NCBI RefSeq assembly: GCF_000165425.1
Contig: NW_001799002.1
Coordinates: 129,699-193,698 of the forward strand
Direction of reading: 5' to 3'
Length of the DNA: 64,000 nt
Origin: Paramecium tetraurelia
Taxonomy: Eukaryota > Ciliophora > Oligohymenophorea > Peniculida > Parameciidae
Position numbers and translations under genes: made by a program. How positions within the stretch are numbered: position 1 is the first letter of the stretch; each line of letters begins with the position of its first letter. Below, piece by piece: positions 39,258 through 53,633 of the stretch. The notes beneath the pieces are model-generated. The model searched no databases and was not told the DNA's origin. It worked only from the letters and a program-made list of their open reading frames with translations.

Positions 39258-40195
39258 AATTTTATTAATAATATATTCTACAGAAGAAATATGAGAATGT
39301 ACCCCTCAAATTTTTATTGCGAGTAATACATCAACTAGCTAGATATGAAACTATATCTTAATTATATCATACATTCACTTATATGTATAAAGTTAAGAAT
39401 ATTAATTATAATTATAAATTTGTATCATCCCATTCTGCTCTAATTCTACTATAAATAAATATTTTCCGGTTCATTTAGTATCATACTTTACAACTCCAAA
39501 ATATTTTTCAACTTTCCCATCAACTATCAGTCAAGTTGAAATCACTATATCATATTCCTGTATTCATCAGTAATTTGCAAAGTCATTTCAAATTTTATTC
39601 TATTTGTCCAAACCAACTTCCCAAACGTTCAACTTAATTCCTATTCTTATTAATCCTTTTGGAATTTCTGGCTTGTATGTAGATATATCCTATGTCATTT
39701 CTTTGCTTTCATTTCAAATACATCAATATTTCAGTCAGGTAATGCACTTTCTCCACCCAAATTCACAATTTCCATACGTTAATACAATTATACGAATTCA
39801 TAGTTGATCATTTTGTATTTGATTAATGGTAGTTGTCTCAAGTTGAATAAAATTTTATCTCAGGACTATAATTACTCAATTTAATTATAATATTATTTAG
39901 CTATTTACTAATATATTTCATACTCTAAATTAGAGTAATTCCTCCCTTACTATGAAATGTCCCTTTATATGTTAAACCTATTGTTGCTATGATTCCTTCA
40001 ATTCAAGTGGATAAAACAAAAGATGAAATAATTTGAATTCGTTTGTTCACTATCAATTCAATTATAATTATTTGTGTATATTAAACCACACATAACCATA
40101 TCTGAATTCCTATATTTCATTTTATCATTTGTCAATTTAAATGAAGAATATAAGCTCGCCACCTTGGAATTCATTTGTTATAACTTTAAATTTGG
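39258..40195 (-). pseudogene. possible decayed minus-strand gene
   Basis: Several minus-strand stretches read like protein but sit in different frames and are broken by TGA: 'GLTYKGTFHSKGGITLI' (about 39930-39980), 'YKPEIPKGLIRIGIKLNVWE' (about 39615-39675), 'LIVDGKVEKYFGVVKYDTK' (about 39480-39540). No set of short introns I tried joins them into one frame. The upstream 160 bp next to the Cys-rich gene is plain AT-rich. This could be a pseudogene or a gene with missed introns. No family recognised. Confidence 0.35.
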
Positions 40196-40579
40196 ATGAC
40201 TTTAGCAGTCATCTAAAAACAGGGCCGAGTTGTGCAATACTCTAAGTGTTCTCCAAGAAATCTTAGAAATACAAATGAAGAAAGCTCAAATGAAACATAT
40301 GAGACTGAAAAACTTTATAAAGCATAGTATCAAAATCAGTATTTGAGTATTCCTTTGACAGGAGCCTTCTGTGATGAAGGTATATTGCCAGTGTAAAACG
40401 TTGAGATGAAATCCACCCTCTGTGTCATCTTAAATTTACAAACTAAGTTTTGGGGTTTAAACTAAACTGAAAAATCTCGAATTTGCACATCTTCAATATC
40501 TCCTTGGGGTTTGAATGGTTTGTTTAATTGCCATTATGAGTTCATTTGTAATAATATTATTGTTATTTAATTGAAATGA
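40196..40579 (+). CDS. hypothetical 127-residue protein
   Basis: ATG 40196 to TGA 40577-40579, open throughout, with protein-like composition ('CSPRNLRNTNEESSNETYET', 'IPLTGAFCDEGILPVQNVEM'). A start at 40141 ('MKNISSPPWNSFVITLNLDD') in another frame could be joined by a 29-nt GTT...TAG intron. No family recognised. GC content is higher than in its flanks, which supports coding. Confidence 0.5.
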
Positions 40580-41816
40580 TATTTTACCCATTTTTTAATT
40601 AAATTACTCCGATTCATCATACCAAAATAAATGGTTAATTTAATATTATATATTCGATATTCCAAAAGATTAGGATTTATTTTTTGATATTATCTACTAC
40701 TGAATTAGGAGAACATCAATTGCACTTTTGCAATTCCATGTAAATTTCATTGCTGAAAGGTGGAATTCTCTAAGAACTAAAAGTGAGGGATTTATAATTT
40801 TAGAAGCAAAATCAGAAAAGTAATTTGTGTTTTTGGCTTGATATCATTTGTAGAGATATATCTAAAGTTGTAACAAAATTTGATAAATTACATTCTATTT
40901 TAATCAAATTCATAAGATATAAAATACATACATCAATAAAATTATTATTATAACTAAGAAACTAATAATAGAATTAGAATTATTTTCTAATAATACACAC
41001 TTAATACATATATTTACAATATAATATTGCATCATATAATTAATCAATTAAGTGCATCCTTCTGGTTTTACATATAAAGGCCTTGTGAATTGAAAGCAGA
41101 TTTAATTAGTATTCTTCTTTACCTATTTTTTATGCTATTGATATACCTAAATCATTTCAATCGTATATGAAACTTTAAGAATTTTGGCAAACTTATTTAA
41201 ATGTTGTATAAATAATCTTATTGCTTCATTCTTCAATTTTAGCCAGTATAGCAATATAGCAATATAGCAGTATTAATACAATAGATAAAATTGTTGTTTC
41301 CTTCATCAATTTGTGAATGTCATATTAAAAAACAAGGTTATTAAATTAACCTTCTCATATAGGCATAGTGTTCTAAATTATTTAATAAAATTATTCTATT
41401 TTTAAGGAAATAATTTGGAATTCAATTAAATTTTTTAAAATAATTATGAATTATATTATAGTTTTGATTATATATAATTCTTTTTCAACATTGAAATAAT
41501 TTCTACTTGGGGTGGTGTAGTTTTTGAGATAGTATACCATTAAATTAAAGAATAAATGGAATTCAGTTTATATTAATTTCCATTCCTTAAACTTATTTCA
41601 AATACAGAATTAAAACTCTCGCATTTAATAATATTTCAATCTAAAAGAACCTCGCTGACTCAAGATTCTTATTAATGTCAAATTTCTAGTTAATCACTTA
41701 CTTATCTATCATAATGTCACTCAGAATAATCTATTACTTCTGTTAATTCATATTAAGCAATAACATATATTATTATTAAATGAGCACAAACATTAAATAA
41801 AATATTTAATTAATAA
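40580..41816. other. long AT-rich intergenic region
   Basis: About 1.2 kb without a supported gene. It contains a small threefold TATAGCAA-type repeat at about 41250-41275. No tRNA-like fold or long ORF was found. It is one of the two largest empty stretches outside the right end. Confidence 0.55.
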
Positions 41817-42246
41817 ATGAATAGATTGCTTCTGTTTGCTTCAGATTGTGGAAAGGTCGAGTGTCTGTTAAGCAGTTTCGAAAAGTACTTCAATGTATAG
41901 GTCATTGAGGCAAATTACAAACAGATAGTGAATGAAGTATTGAGCAAAGACACTCAATGTGTATTTGTCACAGAGAATAGTTTGAAATCTTAAATAATAT
42001 TTAATAAGTTTGATAAAATAAGAGCAGCTATTTGTTACAATTAATACTTTGTGTAAATGTGCAGAGAGGTAGAGTCAATACAATATATTATAGCATAATG
42101 ATGCCAATGTGATTATTATACCATTGGACAATATCGCCTAGAATGTGGCTGTACATTTTGCATAGGGTTTATCACAGGTAGAATTTGACACCAAAACAAC
42201 TCCAAATCATTAAAGAAGAGTTAATAAATTAAATTTAATATAATGA
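41817..42246 (+). CDS. RpiB/LacA-family sugar-phosphate isomerase-like protein
   Basis: 134 residues after a 25-nt intron (42069-42093). Similarity to ribose-5-phosphate isomerase B: 'RLLLFASDCGKVE' at the N-terminus, 'IRAAICYNQYFVQMCREHND' then 'ANVIIIPLDN' and the C-terminal 'NHQRRVNKLN', matching the RpiB pattern RAA-C...RRHNDANV...H-RRV-KL. RpiB interconverts ribose-5-P and ribulose-5-P in the pentose phosphate pathway. The usual N-terminal 'SDHAG' is changed to 'SDCGK' and the catalytic-Cys region is altered, so activity is not certain. It ends 9 bp from the INTS9 stop. Confidence 0.75.
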
Positions 42247-42255
42247 TATCATTGA

Positions 42256-44234
42256 TCATAATTTGCGTATTGTTAAACATCTATATACAATATCAGATAT
42301 TCTCTTAATATCATCTTGAGTTTTAGCATAGACCTTGGTCTCATTTTATAAGATCTCCACCTTGGCACAGATTTAGTTGTCCACATTGATGAATTCAATA
42401 TGTTGCAAGGACTAGTATTGTGGGAAGAGACCGAATTGTTTTTGTATTTCTTCTGAAATTCTCCTGATGGTTTCCTCCTGGATGTATCCTACTATGTACT
42501 AGACATCAGGAGGAGAAGACTTCTGTAGTTCAGCCTCGTTATTGTCAGCGATATTCACTTTGACGTTGCTGAGTTCAATGTTGCCAAGGATGTTCTTTCC
42601 AGATCCTGATAATTTTGGTTAGATTGGGACGGTGATTTAATTGATTCTCAAGGCAATTTTTTAGAGCATCTTGTAATTGAGTACTAAGGATTTGGTTTGG
42701 ATAGTGGAGGATTCTGGAATAAGGAATGTTTTAATAGAGGAATCAGGCCAAGGGATGAAATCAGGTTGATTGTTGATTGGTGTTTTAGCAATGCAAAATT
42801 TGTATGAGGACTTGATTTGATGCAATAGTTTTTCGTCGTAGAATTCTGGATCAATCAATTGTAAGCCAAAGGAAAGGTCTGCATTGCTGACTTTTTGAGT
42901 GTAGATAGTCACCATTTAACCGATTTGTTCAAGTAGATCAAATAGAAATACAGCCTGAGCCAATCGAAGACTACTGTCAAAGATGAAGAAAACACTTGGA
43001 GTGATGCCTTTGAGAGTTTCGTTGAGAGAGAATCCTTCGAATTTGATTTTTTCAATGGAAGGAACCACAATAATCTTTTGGGTTTTAATTAGATAGAGGA
43101 TTTTGTTGAAAGGGTTCTGTGGGTTTTCTTTCATGATGCTTGCTTACAACTTATTGTTGAGGTATTCCACTAAGGAATTAGCAATTAGAGTGTAATTGTG
43201 GAATTCTGAACTTATGATGAATATCTTAAAGCATTAATGTTATAAATGGTCATCTCTAATTTAGATAATCGTGACATTTACATCTCATCTTGCAAGTCTA
43301 GTATTGTCTAGTATGAGTTGAAGGGGATGACAACATTTTGGCTCTACTTTAAGAATTCGTAGGTCTTAGACAGGAAGGAATGGTTGATTCTGCTTTACGG
43401 CATACCATAGATGAGATAATCAGCCGCCTTGAGTTTCATGGATATTTCCTTGTGAGCGTAGGTCATATTGGTGTTGTTGAGATTGGTGGCAACAACAAGT
43501 TTGAAGTAATCACCCAGGGATATTATATATGCTGAATCTCCAATGCCGGTTCCACTGGATTGGGCTTCGATGGATATGGCTTCTTAGATCTTGGTATCAT
43601 TGCAATAATACTTAGAGCAAGGGAATCTTGACGATCTATCCGTAATTGACGAGGGTGCAATCCAGCTCTTTGAATGGGAATGCCTCTGTGAATTCCTAGA
43701 AATTGGTGTGATAGAGTTCTTCGAAACATCTGAAAGATTCCTCTTCCTTGCTGTAGTTTTCCTGGAAGGAATAGAAGTGACGATTCCTTATCTCAGACCA
43801 CTGATAAAGTTCTTTGATGAAATGCTAACCCAAAAGGTACGTGGCATTGGTGCATATGATTTAAGGCTTGAATTGCTTCAATCTAACCAAGTAATTCAGC
43901 AAACACAGATCCATCTAAGTGCATACCAGAAAAACATCAATTTCATTGAAGATGATGTGATTGATGAATTGCAAATCGAACCTCACTGTATTGTTCATGA
44001 ACAAGTATTCCCCTTCCTTGGATGAGTAGTCTTTAGATTCATTCAACTTCACCTTCTTTAGTTTCTATTGAATCGTCAAATACATCAGATCATGAAGAGG
44101 GAATCCCTGGCTCCACATCACCTTGATCTAAGAAGGTATTAGCATAACCTTACTCCTGCAATCTCAAGCACGTAGAGATATGGAAATTTACGCTCTAGAG
44201 AACATAGTGGGTAAAAGAATAATTAATCAGCCAT
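42256..44234 (-). CDS. INTS9: Integrator complex subunit 9 (beta-CASP pseudo-nuclease)
   Basis: 634 residues after three introns (44128-44153, 43590-43611, 43256-43281). The order of blocks matches INTS9: a short N-terminal metallo-beta-lactamase part ('LEIAGIKVMWSQGFPL'), 'GTGIGDSAYIISLGDYFKLV', 'LKAADYLIYGMP...SFLSKTYEFLKQSQNVVIPFNSYQ', 'FKIFIISSEFHNYTLIANSL', 'ITPSVFFIFDSSLRLAQAVF', and a C-terminal dimerisation region ('GYIQEETIRRISEEIQKQFG'). Like other INTS9 it lacks the HxHxDH metal ligands, so it would act as the inactive partner of INTS11, which cleaves nascent RNA. The second intron ends in AAG rather than TAG. Human INTS9 is 658 residues. CPSF100 is the alternative, but the shape and length fit INTS9 better. 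Confidence 0.8.
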
Positions 44235-44246
44235 TTTATTTATTAA

Positions 44247-45159
44247 TCAAATAGCAATTACAACATTCTGTTTGCAAACAGGACAATTATTATGCTACAA
44301 TAACCACGTCTTGATGCATTTTGCATGGTAATGATGATTGCAACCCAAGCGTCGATACTTCTCCCCTATTTCCATGTTGCATTGACAGACTGGACAGACT
44401 CCTTGGATGTTGTCACTCGCCTAAATCACTTGCTTACGAATTCTCCTGATGTCTTCCCTAGCTATCCCATTGGACACATTGCTAAGAATTATTAATTAGA
44501 GCTTACCCTATCTATTCTCCCAGGGATAGCAATTCTTCATAATTCATATTGTCCACATCGATAATTTGATTTTGATATTGTCTCAATCTCCACTATTGTT
44601 ATAGAAGTGGCAACACTTGGGCTGTCAATCTGAATTGCAGCAGAAGTTCCCTCATTTCTACTAAGGATTGAAAGGGATCTTGCTGCTGTTGCGGGTTCTA
44701 TTATTATAGAGCTAAGAATTTCATCTTGTAATCCTTCTTCTTGTTTCTCAATTTGGCAATGACTTCCTTCTATTATTTGATTTCCTTAATATTATATTCG
44801 ATCTTATGAATATAATAATGAATATCACTTTCTCTTCTCTTTATTTATTCTTCAAATTTGTAAACTAACTTGGATAAGAATATCAATACCTCGTTCATGA
44901 TTTAAATTTTCTTATCATAATCCTAAAACTTATTATTAAGCTAGTGTCTTAATTGTTCATTTTCTTACTATAATTTTTTAAATTCTTCTTGACTAAAAAT
45001 ACTTAAATCCCAATCAATACGTAAATAGAATTGAATTATTCTCTGGTACTTACGAGTGTAATAGAGGAATTTGTTGAAGAACCTTCCCAACAGGTTTCAA
45101 TGGGACTTGAATGAAATATTCTATTTTACTTGTTTCAGCCTTGGGCTTCTGCACTACAT
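44247..45159 (-). CDS. RING-H2 finger protein with N-terminal coiled coil
   Basis: The C-terminal RING-H2 is clear: 'CPVCQCNMEIGEKYRRLGCN', 'HHYHAKCIKTWL', 'CPVCKQ', ending 'NVVIAI' before TGA 44247-44249. A 25-nt intron (44482-44506) precedes it. Upstream are ~170 residues of helical coiled coil ('FKKLQQENEQLRHQLNNKF', 'KEIKQQKEVIAKLRNKKKDY'), open to about 45090. The 5' end is uncertain: ATG 45159 ('MQCRSPRLKQVKQN') needs a further ~24-nt non-canonical intron over a TGA at about 45096. RING-H2 proteins act as E3 ubiquitin ligases. The stop lies 12 bp upstream of the INTS9 start on the same strand. Confidence 0.82.
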
Positions 45160-45276
45160 TTGGTCTTCGAATGGCAAACTATTTGACTTATTACATCGAT
45201 ATATTTATTTATATTCAATTTTTTTGTGCAAAATACATGGATTTATATTCATACATTAAATTACAAATTTACCAAA

Positions 45277-46827
<1,551 letters not shown>

Positions 46828-46852
46828 TAATTATTTAAATTATATATGGAAA

Positions 46853-47816
46853 TCATTATTAATTAGGTAGGATGGTCAGAATCACATCTGCAATCTTATT
46901 GAACTTTTCCAATTGGTACTTTCTCCTGATTGCTGTCATGTTGAAACTCTTCAAAAGTGAAATCACTGGCAGGAATTCGGATAGACACTCCCTCAATTCC
47001 TCTTGGTCTTCAATGTAATGCAAGGACGAGGGCAATACCTAAGGAGATCTGAGCAAGTTGATAGCTAGTAATATGGAAGTGGTGGCTAATAATGAGGAGG
47101 AGAACCTAATGAGTTTTAGATCATTATGGTTACTTCAAGCATTTGATATCCAATAGGGACAATTCCAGAATCATGCGGGAGGCATGGTTGATTTTGTCAC
47201 AAAGGTTGGCTCCTTGGATCTATCGTTCTAGGAACTTGAGTGGGGAGGTGTAGGTGAGGTTGAATTGGACGGTCAAGAGGATTTTGCTCTCCATTTCTAA
47301 ATTGTTGATAGGGGCTGTACAAATACCTAAGATTTCTTCTTTGGTGTAGGCATTGTCACAAACATGCACGAAATCCTTCAATTCAGGTGCATAGATCTCT
47401 TCGAATTTGGATGCTATGAATAAAGATGCAATCCCAACCAATTGTAGTTTGTTTCGCATGATTGTATTCTTTGACAAGTAGCGATCGATTAGGTTGATTG
47501 TCAAATAAAGGGTTTCTGGTTGCAACTTAAATTTAAGATGTACATCCACCAGCCAATCTATTAATATTGAACGCATCTGATTAGTGATATCCAATTATAA
47601 ATTCATATAAAATGGAGTCTAACACATGAACTTATGTTGATTGACACATAAGTAATCAAATATATCACCCACATAAGGATTGACCAATTCTGGAGGCATA
47701 GTCTCCTCCTCCATTTTAAGAAGAGGCTTCGAACATATGAATTGAGAAGCAGAACGAGTAGGTATTCTTTAAATGTTTGTGAGTTCATTTCCAAACTATC
47801 TATTACGTGTAGTCAT
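46853..47816 (-). CDS. mitotic-type (A/B-like) cyclin
   Basis: 301 residues with two introns (47297-47326, 30 nt; 47106-47133, 28 nt). Cyclin N box: 'NPYVGDIFDYL', 'YMNLQLDITNQMRSILIDWL', 'VDVHLKFKLQPETLYLTINL', 'IDRYLS', 'LQLVGIASLFIASKFEEIYA', 'YTKEEILEMESKILLTVQFN'. A C-terminal cyclin box follows ('LLATTSILLAINLLRS'). MRxILIDWL and KFEEI are the CDK-binding signature. The N-terminus before the box is only ~70 residues, and no clear destruction box (RxxLxxI/VxN) is seen, which is unusual for B-type cyclins. Start ATG 47816 ('MTTRNRQFGN'). Confidence 0.93.
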
Positions 47817-47863
47817 AAAGTTATTATATGACACTCTCACATAATTGTTCTCGTTGTTCTGCT

Positions 47864-48840
47864 TCATTAATATTTAAATTAACTGTTATAATTAAAAATT
47901 TTCATATTTTCATGTAGATTCATAATCAGATCTCTATTCTCAGAATAGCGCTCTGATTATGAATTACCATCTCCCCCCCCCCCCTTCTTGAAGTTAAAGT
48001 TATGCACATCTTACTCTTCGTTTATTTAATCAATGTTCAACCTCCATTATTTAGTATAACCATTAAGGTGATTGGCTGATACCTTAACAGCAAAATAATT
48101 TTTAGTCCCTGAAACTTTTCATTTAGAGATATCTCTGCATAAAGTGATAATGACCATCAACTAATGGTTGTTACTTTAGTTACACAGTTTAATATTCATT
48201 AAAATGCTTTTCATTCTTATATTCTGAAAAATCTCATGTTATATCATTTTTATATGATTCCCAACTCACTCTTTTAATGGAAATATTTATAAATCTATCG
48301 ATATATCTTATGATATTGCAAGAACTCTATACCATTTTCTAATAAAAGTTTAATTTCGCTCTATCTGAGTATTTATAGTATTTATACACATATCTCATTA
48401 AAATCTATCAAGAAATGATGTTTCATGATTACTTCTAATGATAATGTAATGAAATGTGTTGAATCACATCAAGTTCTAAAAATATTTATCCTACCTCCAT
48501 ATCTTTTGTAACTCTTTTGAGCATACATTCAAAAATCTTAGCAAATTTGGATTGTTCTTAAGGAGTCTAAAGTTCCTTTACACTTTCTGGAATAACGAAA
48601 GTAGTGTTCTATAAAATAGCTAACCAAATTAAATACAAAAAATAATGAAATATTTACTCTAGGTTGTTTCAGAGATGCTATGTTAATAATTCTTCTGAAA
48701 TATAAATTAACTTCGTAATCGAAACTTGTGAATAAACCCTTATAAAATAAGAAACAACTATATAGTGGACAGTTAATTCTGTAGGTTTAGTAAGCATTAG
48801 AATAACGACATAGTTGTAGATTTGGATTGGATTGGATTTT
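47864..48840 (-). CDS. poorly resolved gene, exons uncertain
   Basis: Several protein-like minus-strand pieces lie in order: 'CPLYSCFLFYKGLFTSFDYE' (about 48680-48750), 'NTTFVIPESVKELQTPQEQS' (about 48550-48610), 'KYYKYSDRAKLNFYQKM' (about 48330-48380), 'GHYHFMQRYLQMKSFRD' (about 48100-48160), and a C-terminal exon 'VSANHLNGYTKQWRLNIDQI...KKGGGGDGNSQSERYSENRD' ending at TGA 47864-47866. Many short introns would be required (e.g. a 23-nt one at about 48160-48182). The four-Gly stretch comes from a run of 12 C's. Start not found. No family recognised. Confidence 0.4.
47918..47964. repeat. nested inverted repeat (hairpin)
   Basis: ATTCATAATCAGA at 47918-47930 is perfectly complementary to TCTGATTATGAAT at 47952-47964. 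The 21-nt loop holds a second palindrome, CTATTC-TCA-GAATAG. It lies in the predicted last exon of the minus-strand gene, just beside a run of 12 C's. Confidence 0.9.
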
Positions 48841-49089
48841 CAAAGTCTTTTATCATACATAAATGTGTTTAATAAAAGCAATTGGTTGCTATTGGATTTA
48901 ATATTTATAAAACAAAAAAGATAAAATTAAATAAATTTAATAATTGGTTATTTGCTAAATACAAGATTGGGAATGAAAAGTGAAGATACAACATAACTCA
49001 GATCAATTATAGGGGAGGTTATTGTTTAATTGGAATTATTAAGAATTTGCATGATACCTTAATATAAAAATTATAATTAATTAAGTAAG

Positions 49090-49451
49090 TCATTTATAAG
49101 CGTCTGCATCTGGCTGAATTTGCTTTAGTTAGACACCTGACTGTTGGAGTTTGAGGAGGTGGTTCCCTCTTTGGGATGTAAATCTTTAAGAGAGTTCATA
49201 TAATTCAATTTTCTTTTGTTCCAGTTGATATTTCAATTATCTTTGGTCGTATTCCAACCTTTCTATCAAGGCATCTCTCTCTCTTATGATTAATTCGAAA
49301 GTGGCATCTGTTATGATGTATTATTGACTGCTCTGTTGAGTATCCTGCATTATTTTGGACTATATTAGAATGGTTGTCTTACTTGAGGTTTCTCTTGGTA
49401 GTCAGTGTCTCTTTGTTTCGAAGATCTCTTGATAGGTTATGACTTATCCAT
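49090..49451 (-). CDS. small coiled-coil protein
   Basis: 112 residues with one 23-nt intron (49360-49382). Basic N-terminus 'MDKSQPIKRSSKQRDTDYQE', then a single long helix ('DALIERLEYDQRQLKYQLEQ', 'KIELYELSQRFTSQRG'). TGA 49090-49092. Its start is only 29 bp from the start of the divergent RRM gene, so they must share a very short promoter region. Family not recognised. Confidence 0.8.
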
Positions 49452-49480
49452 TTAATATATTAATAATTTTTATATATTTA

Positions 49481-49937
49481 ATGTTCAATAACCCATACCC
49501 AAACCCCATGTTCAATAATCAGTATTTCGAATTGATCAGAGACAACCAGCAATTCCAGCCCCAAAAGGAGTCTACGCACTCTCTCTACGTCGACGGTAAG
49601 ATCTTCGATAATAAATGCAATAGGAATTCCAAACGATGCACAAGAACGAGAAGTGGCACGTATTAAAGACTTCATATACTGTAGATATATTTCGTCCTTA
49701 TCCCGGGTTTCAAAGAGTCCGTCTGATTAAAAAGCAAACTCAAAAGGGAAGAGAATATTTGCTCTGTTTCGTGGATTTCGATGATGCCTTGCAAGCTACT
49801 ATTGTGATGCAAACTCTTCAAGTGAACTTAAACCTTCTTACATTTCTTAGGGATATCGTTTCGATAAAAATGACAAGACAGGCCTCAAGATTTATTTTGC
49901 GAATAACCCGAAACAGGAGAAGCAAAACAAAAAATGA
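49481..49937 (+). CDS. RRM RNA-binding protein, RBPMS/couch-potato type
   Basis: 124 residues after three introns (49596-49623, 28 nt; 49660-49684, 25 nt; 49822-49850, 29 nt starting GTG). The RRM is the main domain: RNP2 'LYVDGIPNDAQEREVAHIFR', 'PYPGFQRVRLIKKQ', RNP1-like 'REYLLCFVDFDDALQATIVM', then 'LQGYRFDKNDKTGLKIYFAN'. The 'IFRPYPGFQ' and 'GYRFD' blocks match the RBPMS/couch potato/Mec-8 subfamily, which bind paired CAC motifs in mRNA as dimers. The N-terminus is Asn/Gln/Pro-rich. It overlaps no neighbour and ends 25 bp from the CDPK stop. Confidence 0.9.
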
Positions 49938-49962
49938 CATACTAAAGTATATAAAGAGTAAT

Positions 49963-51662
<1,700 letters not shown>

Positions 51663-52160
51663 TTATTATATTATTATAAATCACAAATGTATCGATTTAT
51701 TATATACTTAGTCTGAATTTAGAAATTAGGTTCTTTTTTTAATCAAATTTCACATTACTTAATGATTTCACCGAAATTCCCATCCAAGTTCATCATACAT
51801 TGTTCAAATATAAACATGTGTGAAAGTAGAACAAACAGACATTATCCCAATAGTTCTCTTTATCATCTATCAATGCATAAACTAACTGGATTTCAAAAAA
51901 ATTAATTAATTGATCACTTTTTCATTTATTTTCTAAATATTTGATACTGATATTAAATTTGTTATAGAAATTACAAGGAGAAAAATACTGTTAAAAGATA
52001 ATTATTTTCCATCAAATTAACCACATTAAAAGTGTGGACTTCTAAAGTTGTAACATTCAGTTGAACTAACCAGTGTTTTGGAATGAAAGTGCTAAGTAGA
52101 ATTTATTTCTAAATTGAGACTCATAAAATGGAAAAAAGAAAATAAATTTAATTTACATAA
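51663..52160. other. divergent intergenic region
   Basis: About 500 bp between the CDPK start and the first gene of the secreted-protein cluster. AT-rich, no ORF or repeat recognised. It marks the passage into the gene-poor right part. Confidence 0.55.
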
Positions 52161-53633
52161 ATGGGAATAATCATAGTATTAATCTAATTCATCGTAACTG
52201 CCTTAAGCTAAACTAATAATTCAATCGATTGCAATAAATATTTCTATAAATTTGGAACTACTGAGTCACCTCTTGTTTTTAGTGGAGATGTAGTTTATAT
52301 TTAGGAATCTCAGCAGGTCTAAATTAATGCGAAATATACTGATGTTCTATTTGAAGATCCAATTTATTTTGGTTTTATTGAAGAAGATGGAAAGCCTCCA
52401 GAAACAACATGTCTAAAACTCGCAGTTCATCGCTTAGATAATACTCCTTAAATAATATAAAGTTTATCTATTATAACTTCAAATAATATCATTAATTAAT
52501 GGAGACATTATTCGTTTAAATTACCATTACCAAAATTAAATAATCAAGATGTTTCCACCAAAAATTAAAAAATTCGTGCATATAATGGATCCTATTCAAT
52601 TAATTTTGAATCAACTCAGCAAAGAGATTTTAAATATGTATTTATCTTTAATTTCATTATCACTGTCGATAGTCAAACTGAGCTCCTTATCGATACCAAG
52701 TTTTAAACTTAAATTGAAATTAATTAATCACTTATCATACTTCCTGTATCTAAACTATTATGGTGTGCTGACCTTGCTTGTGAAACTCATTTGAATGAAT
52801 CTCCATTTCTCAAATTGAATGATTTATTTGCTATAAAATAAGTAATCGTAGATAGTCAAATTAGTAATTAAATAATAGAAAATATTAAAGTTGAAATTAT
52901 AGGTAAATCACTTTATCGGAAAGAAAAACCAATGAATTTGAATAATAAAACTCCAGGATAAGTTATAATTTAATTGAAAGTACCAATATATTGGAAAAAT
53001 GTAAGTATCAAGGTTACTTCAGCAATATCAGGAAAACCTTTTATTTATGGTTTTGAAAATACTATTGATACTAGCTTTAATTCTCTTGATTAGTCCTGTG
53101 TTGATGGAACTCAAATTAAATCAGTTGACTCTGAATTAAGATGGTGCTCTGATATTACATGTTAAAAAATTTTGGAATAAACTCCGAGTTTGCACATTAA
53201 TGATTTTGTTTATATTTAATAATTAGTTAATTGCTCAGCCTGTCAAAACTACTTTTTGACTCATACTGAAGTATGGTTTGCCAATGGTGGATTAAATAAA
53301 AAAACAAATTTAGTTGAAATTATTAATAATACCAAAGGATAAGTTAATATGAAATTAAAAATTGATGTAGTTTGGAATAAAGTTTCAATTAAAGTTACTT
53401 CATTTTTAAGTGAAACCTCAGATCAAGATGAAGACGAAGGGTCAAACTTACTTGACTCTTTATAAGCCACCCTTGAAATCGAATGTACAAAACCTGAAGG
53501 AAAGGAGGTTTGTGCAACTTGCGAAGAATAATGCAACATAAATGGGTATTCCGATGATACTTGCGGATTTTGCAATAGTTATGGATTCTTAACATTTTTA
53601 AACATGATATTATTGTTTGCCTTAACTATTTGA
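52161..53633 (+). CDS. secreted Cys-motif family protein, member A (two C-modules)
   Basis: 490 residues, one exon, TGA 53631-53633. Signal peptide 'MGIIIVLIQFIVTALS'. N-module: 'CNKYFYKFGTTESPLVFSGD' ... 'EDPIYFGFIEEDGKPPE' ... 'QWRHYSFKLP'. The C-module occurs twice: 'LLWCADLACETHL' (about residues 197-290) and 'LRWCSDITCQKILEQTPSLH' to 'VSIKVTSFLS' (about 330-440). The end has the family signature 'CATCEEQCNINGYSDDTCGFC' and a hydrophobic C-terminus ('FLTFLNMILLFALTI'), fitting a GPI signal or a membrane anchor. Function unknown. Four more copies lie downstream. Confidence 0.88.

Noticed and set aside
43708..44025. 105-codon plus-strand ORF
   Set aside because: Antisense to conserved INTS9 blocks; no protein character.
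47980..47986. C12 homopolymer as an assembly artefact
   Set aside because: Kept as possibly real: it encodes in-frame Gly codons in a protein-like exon, though its exact length is unverified.
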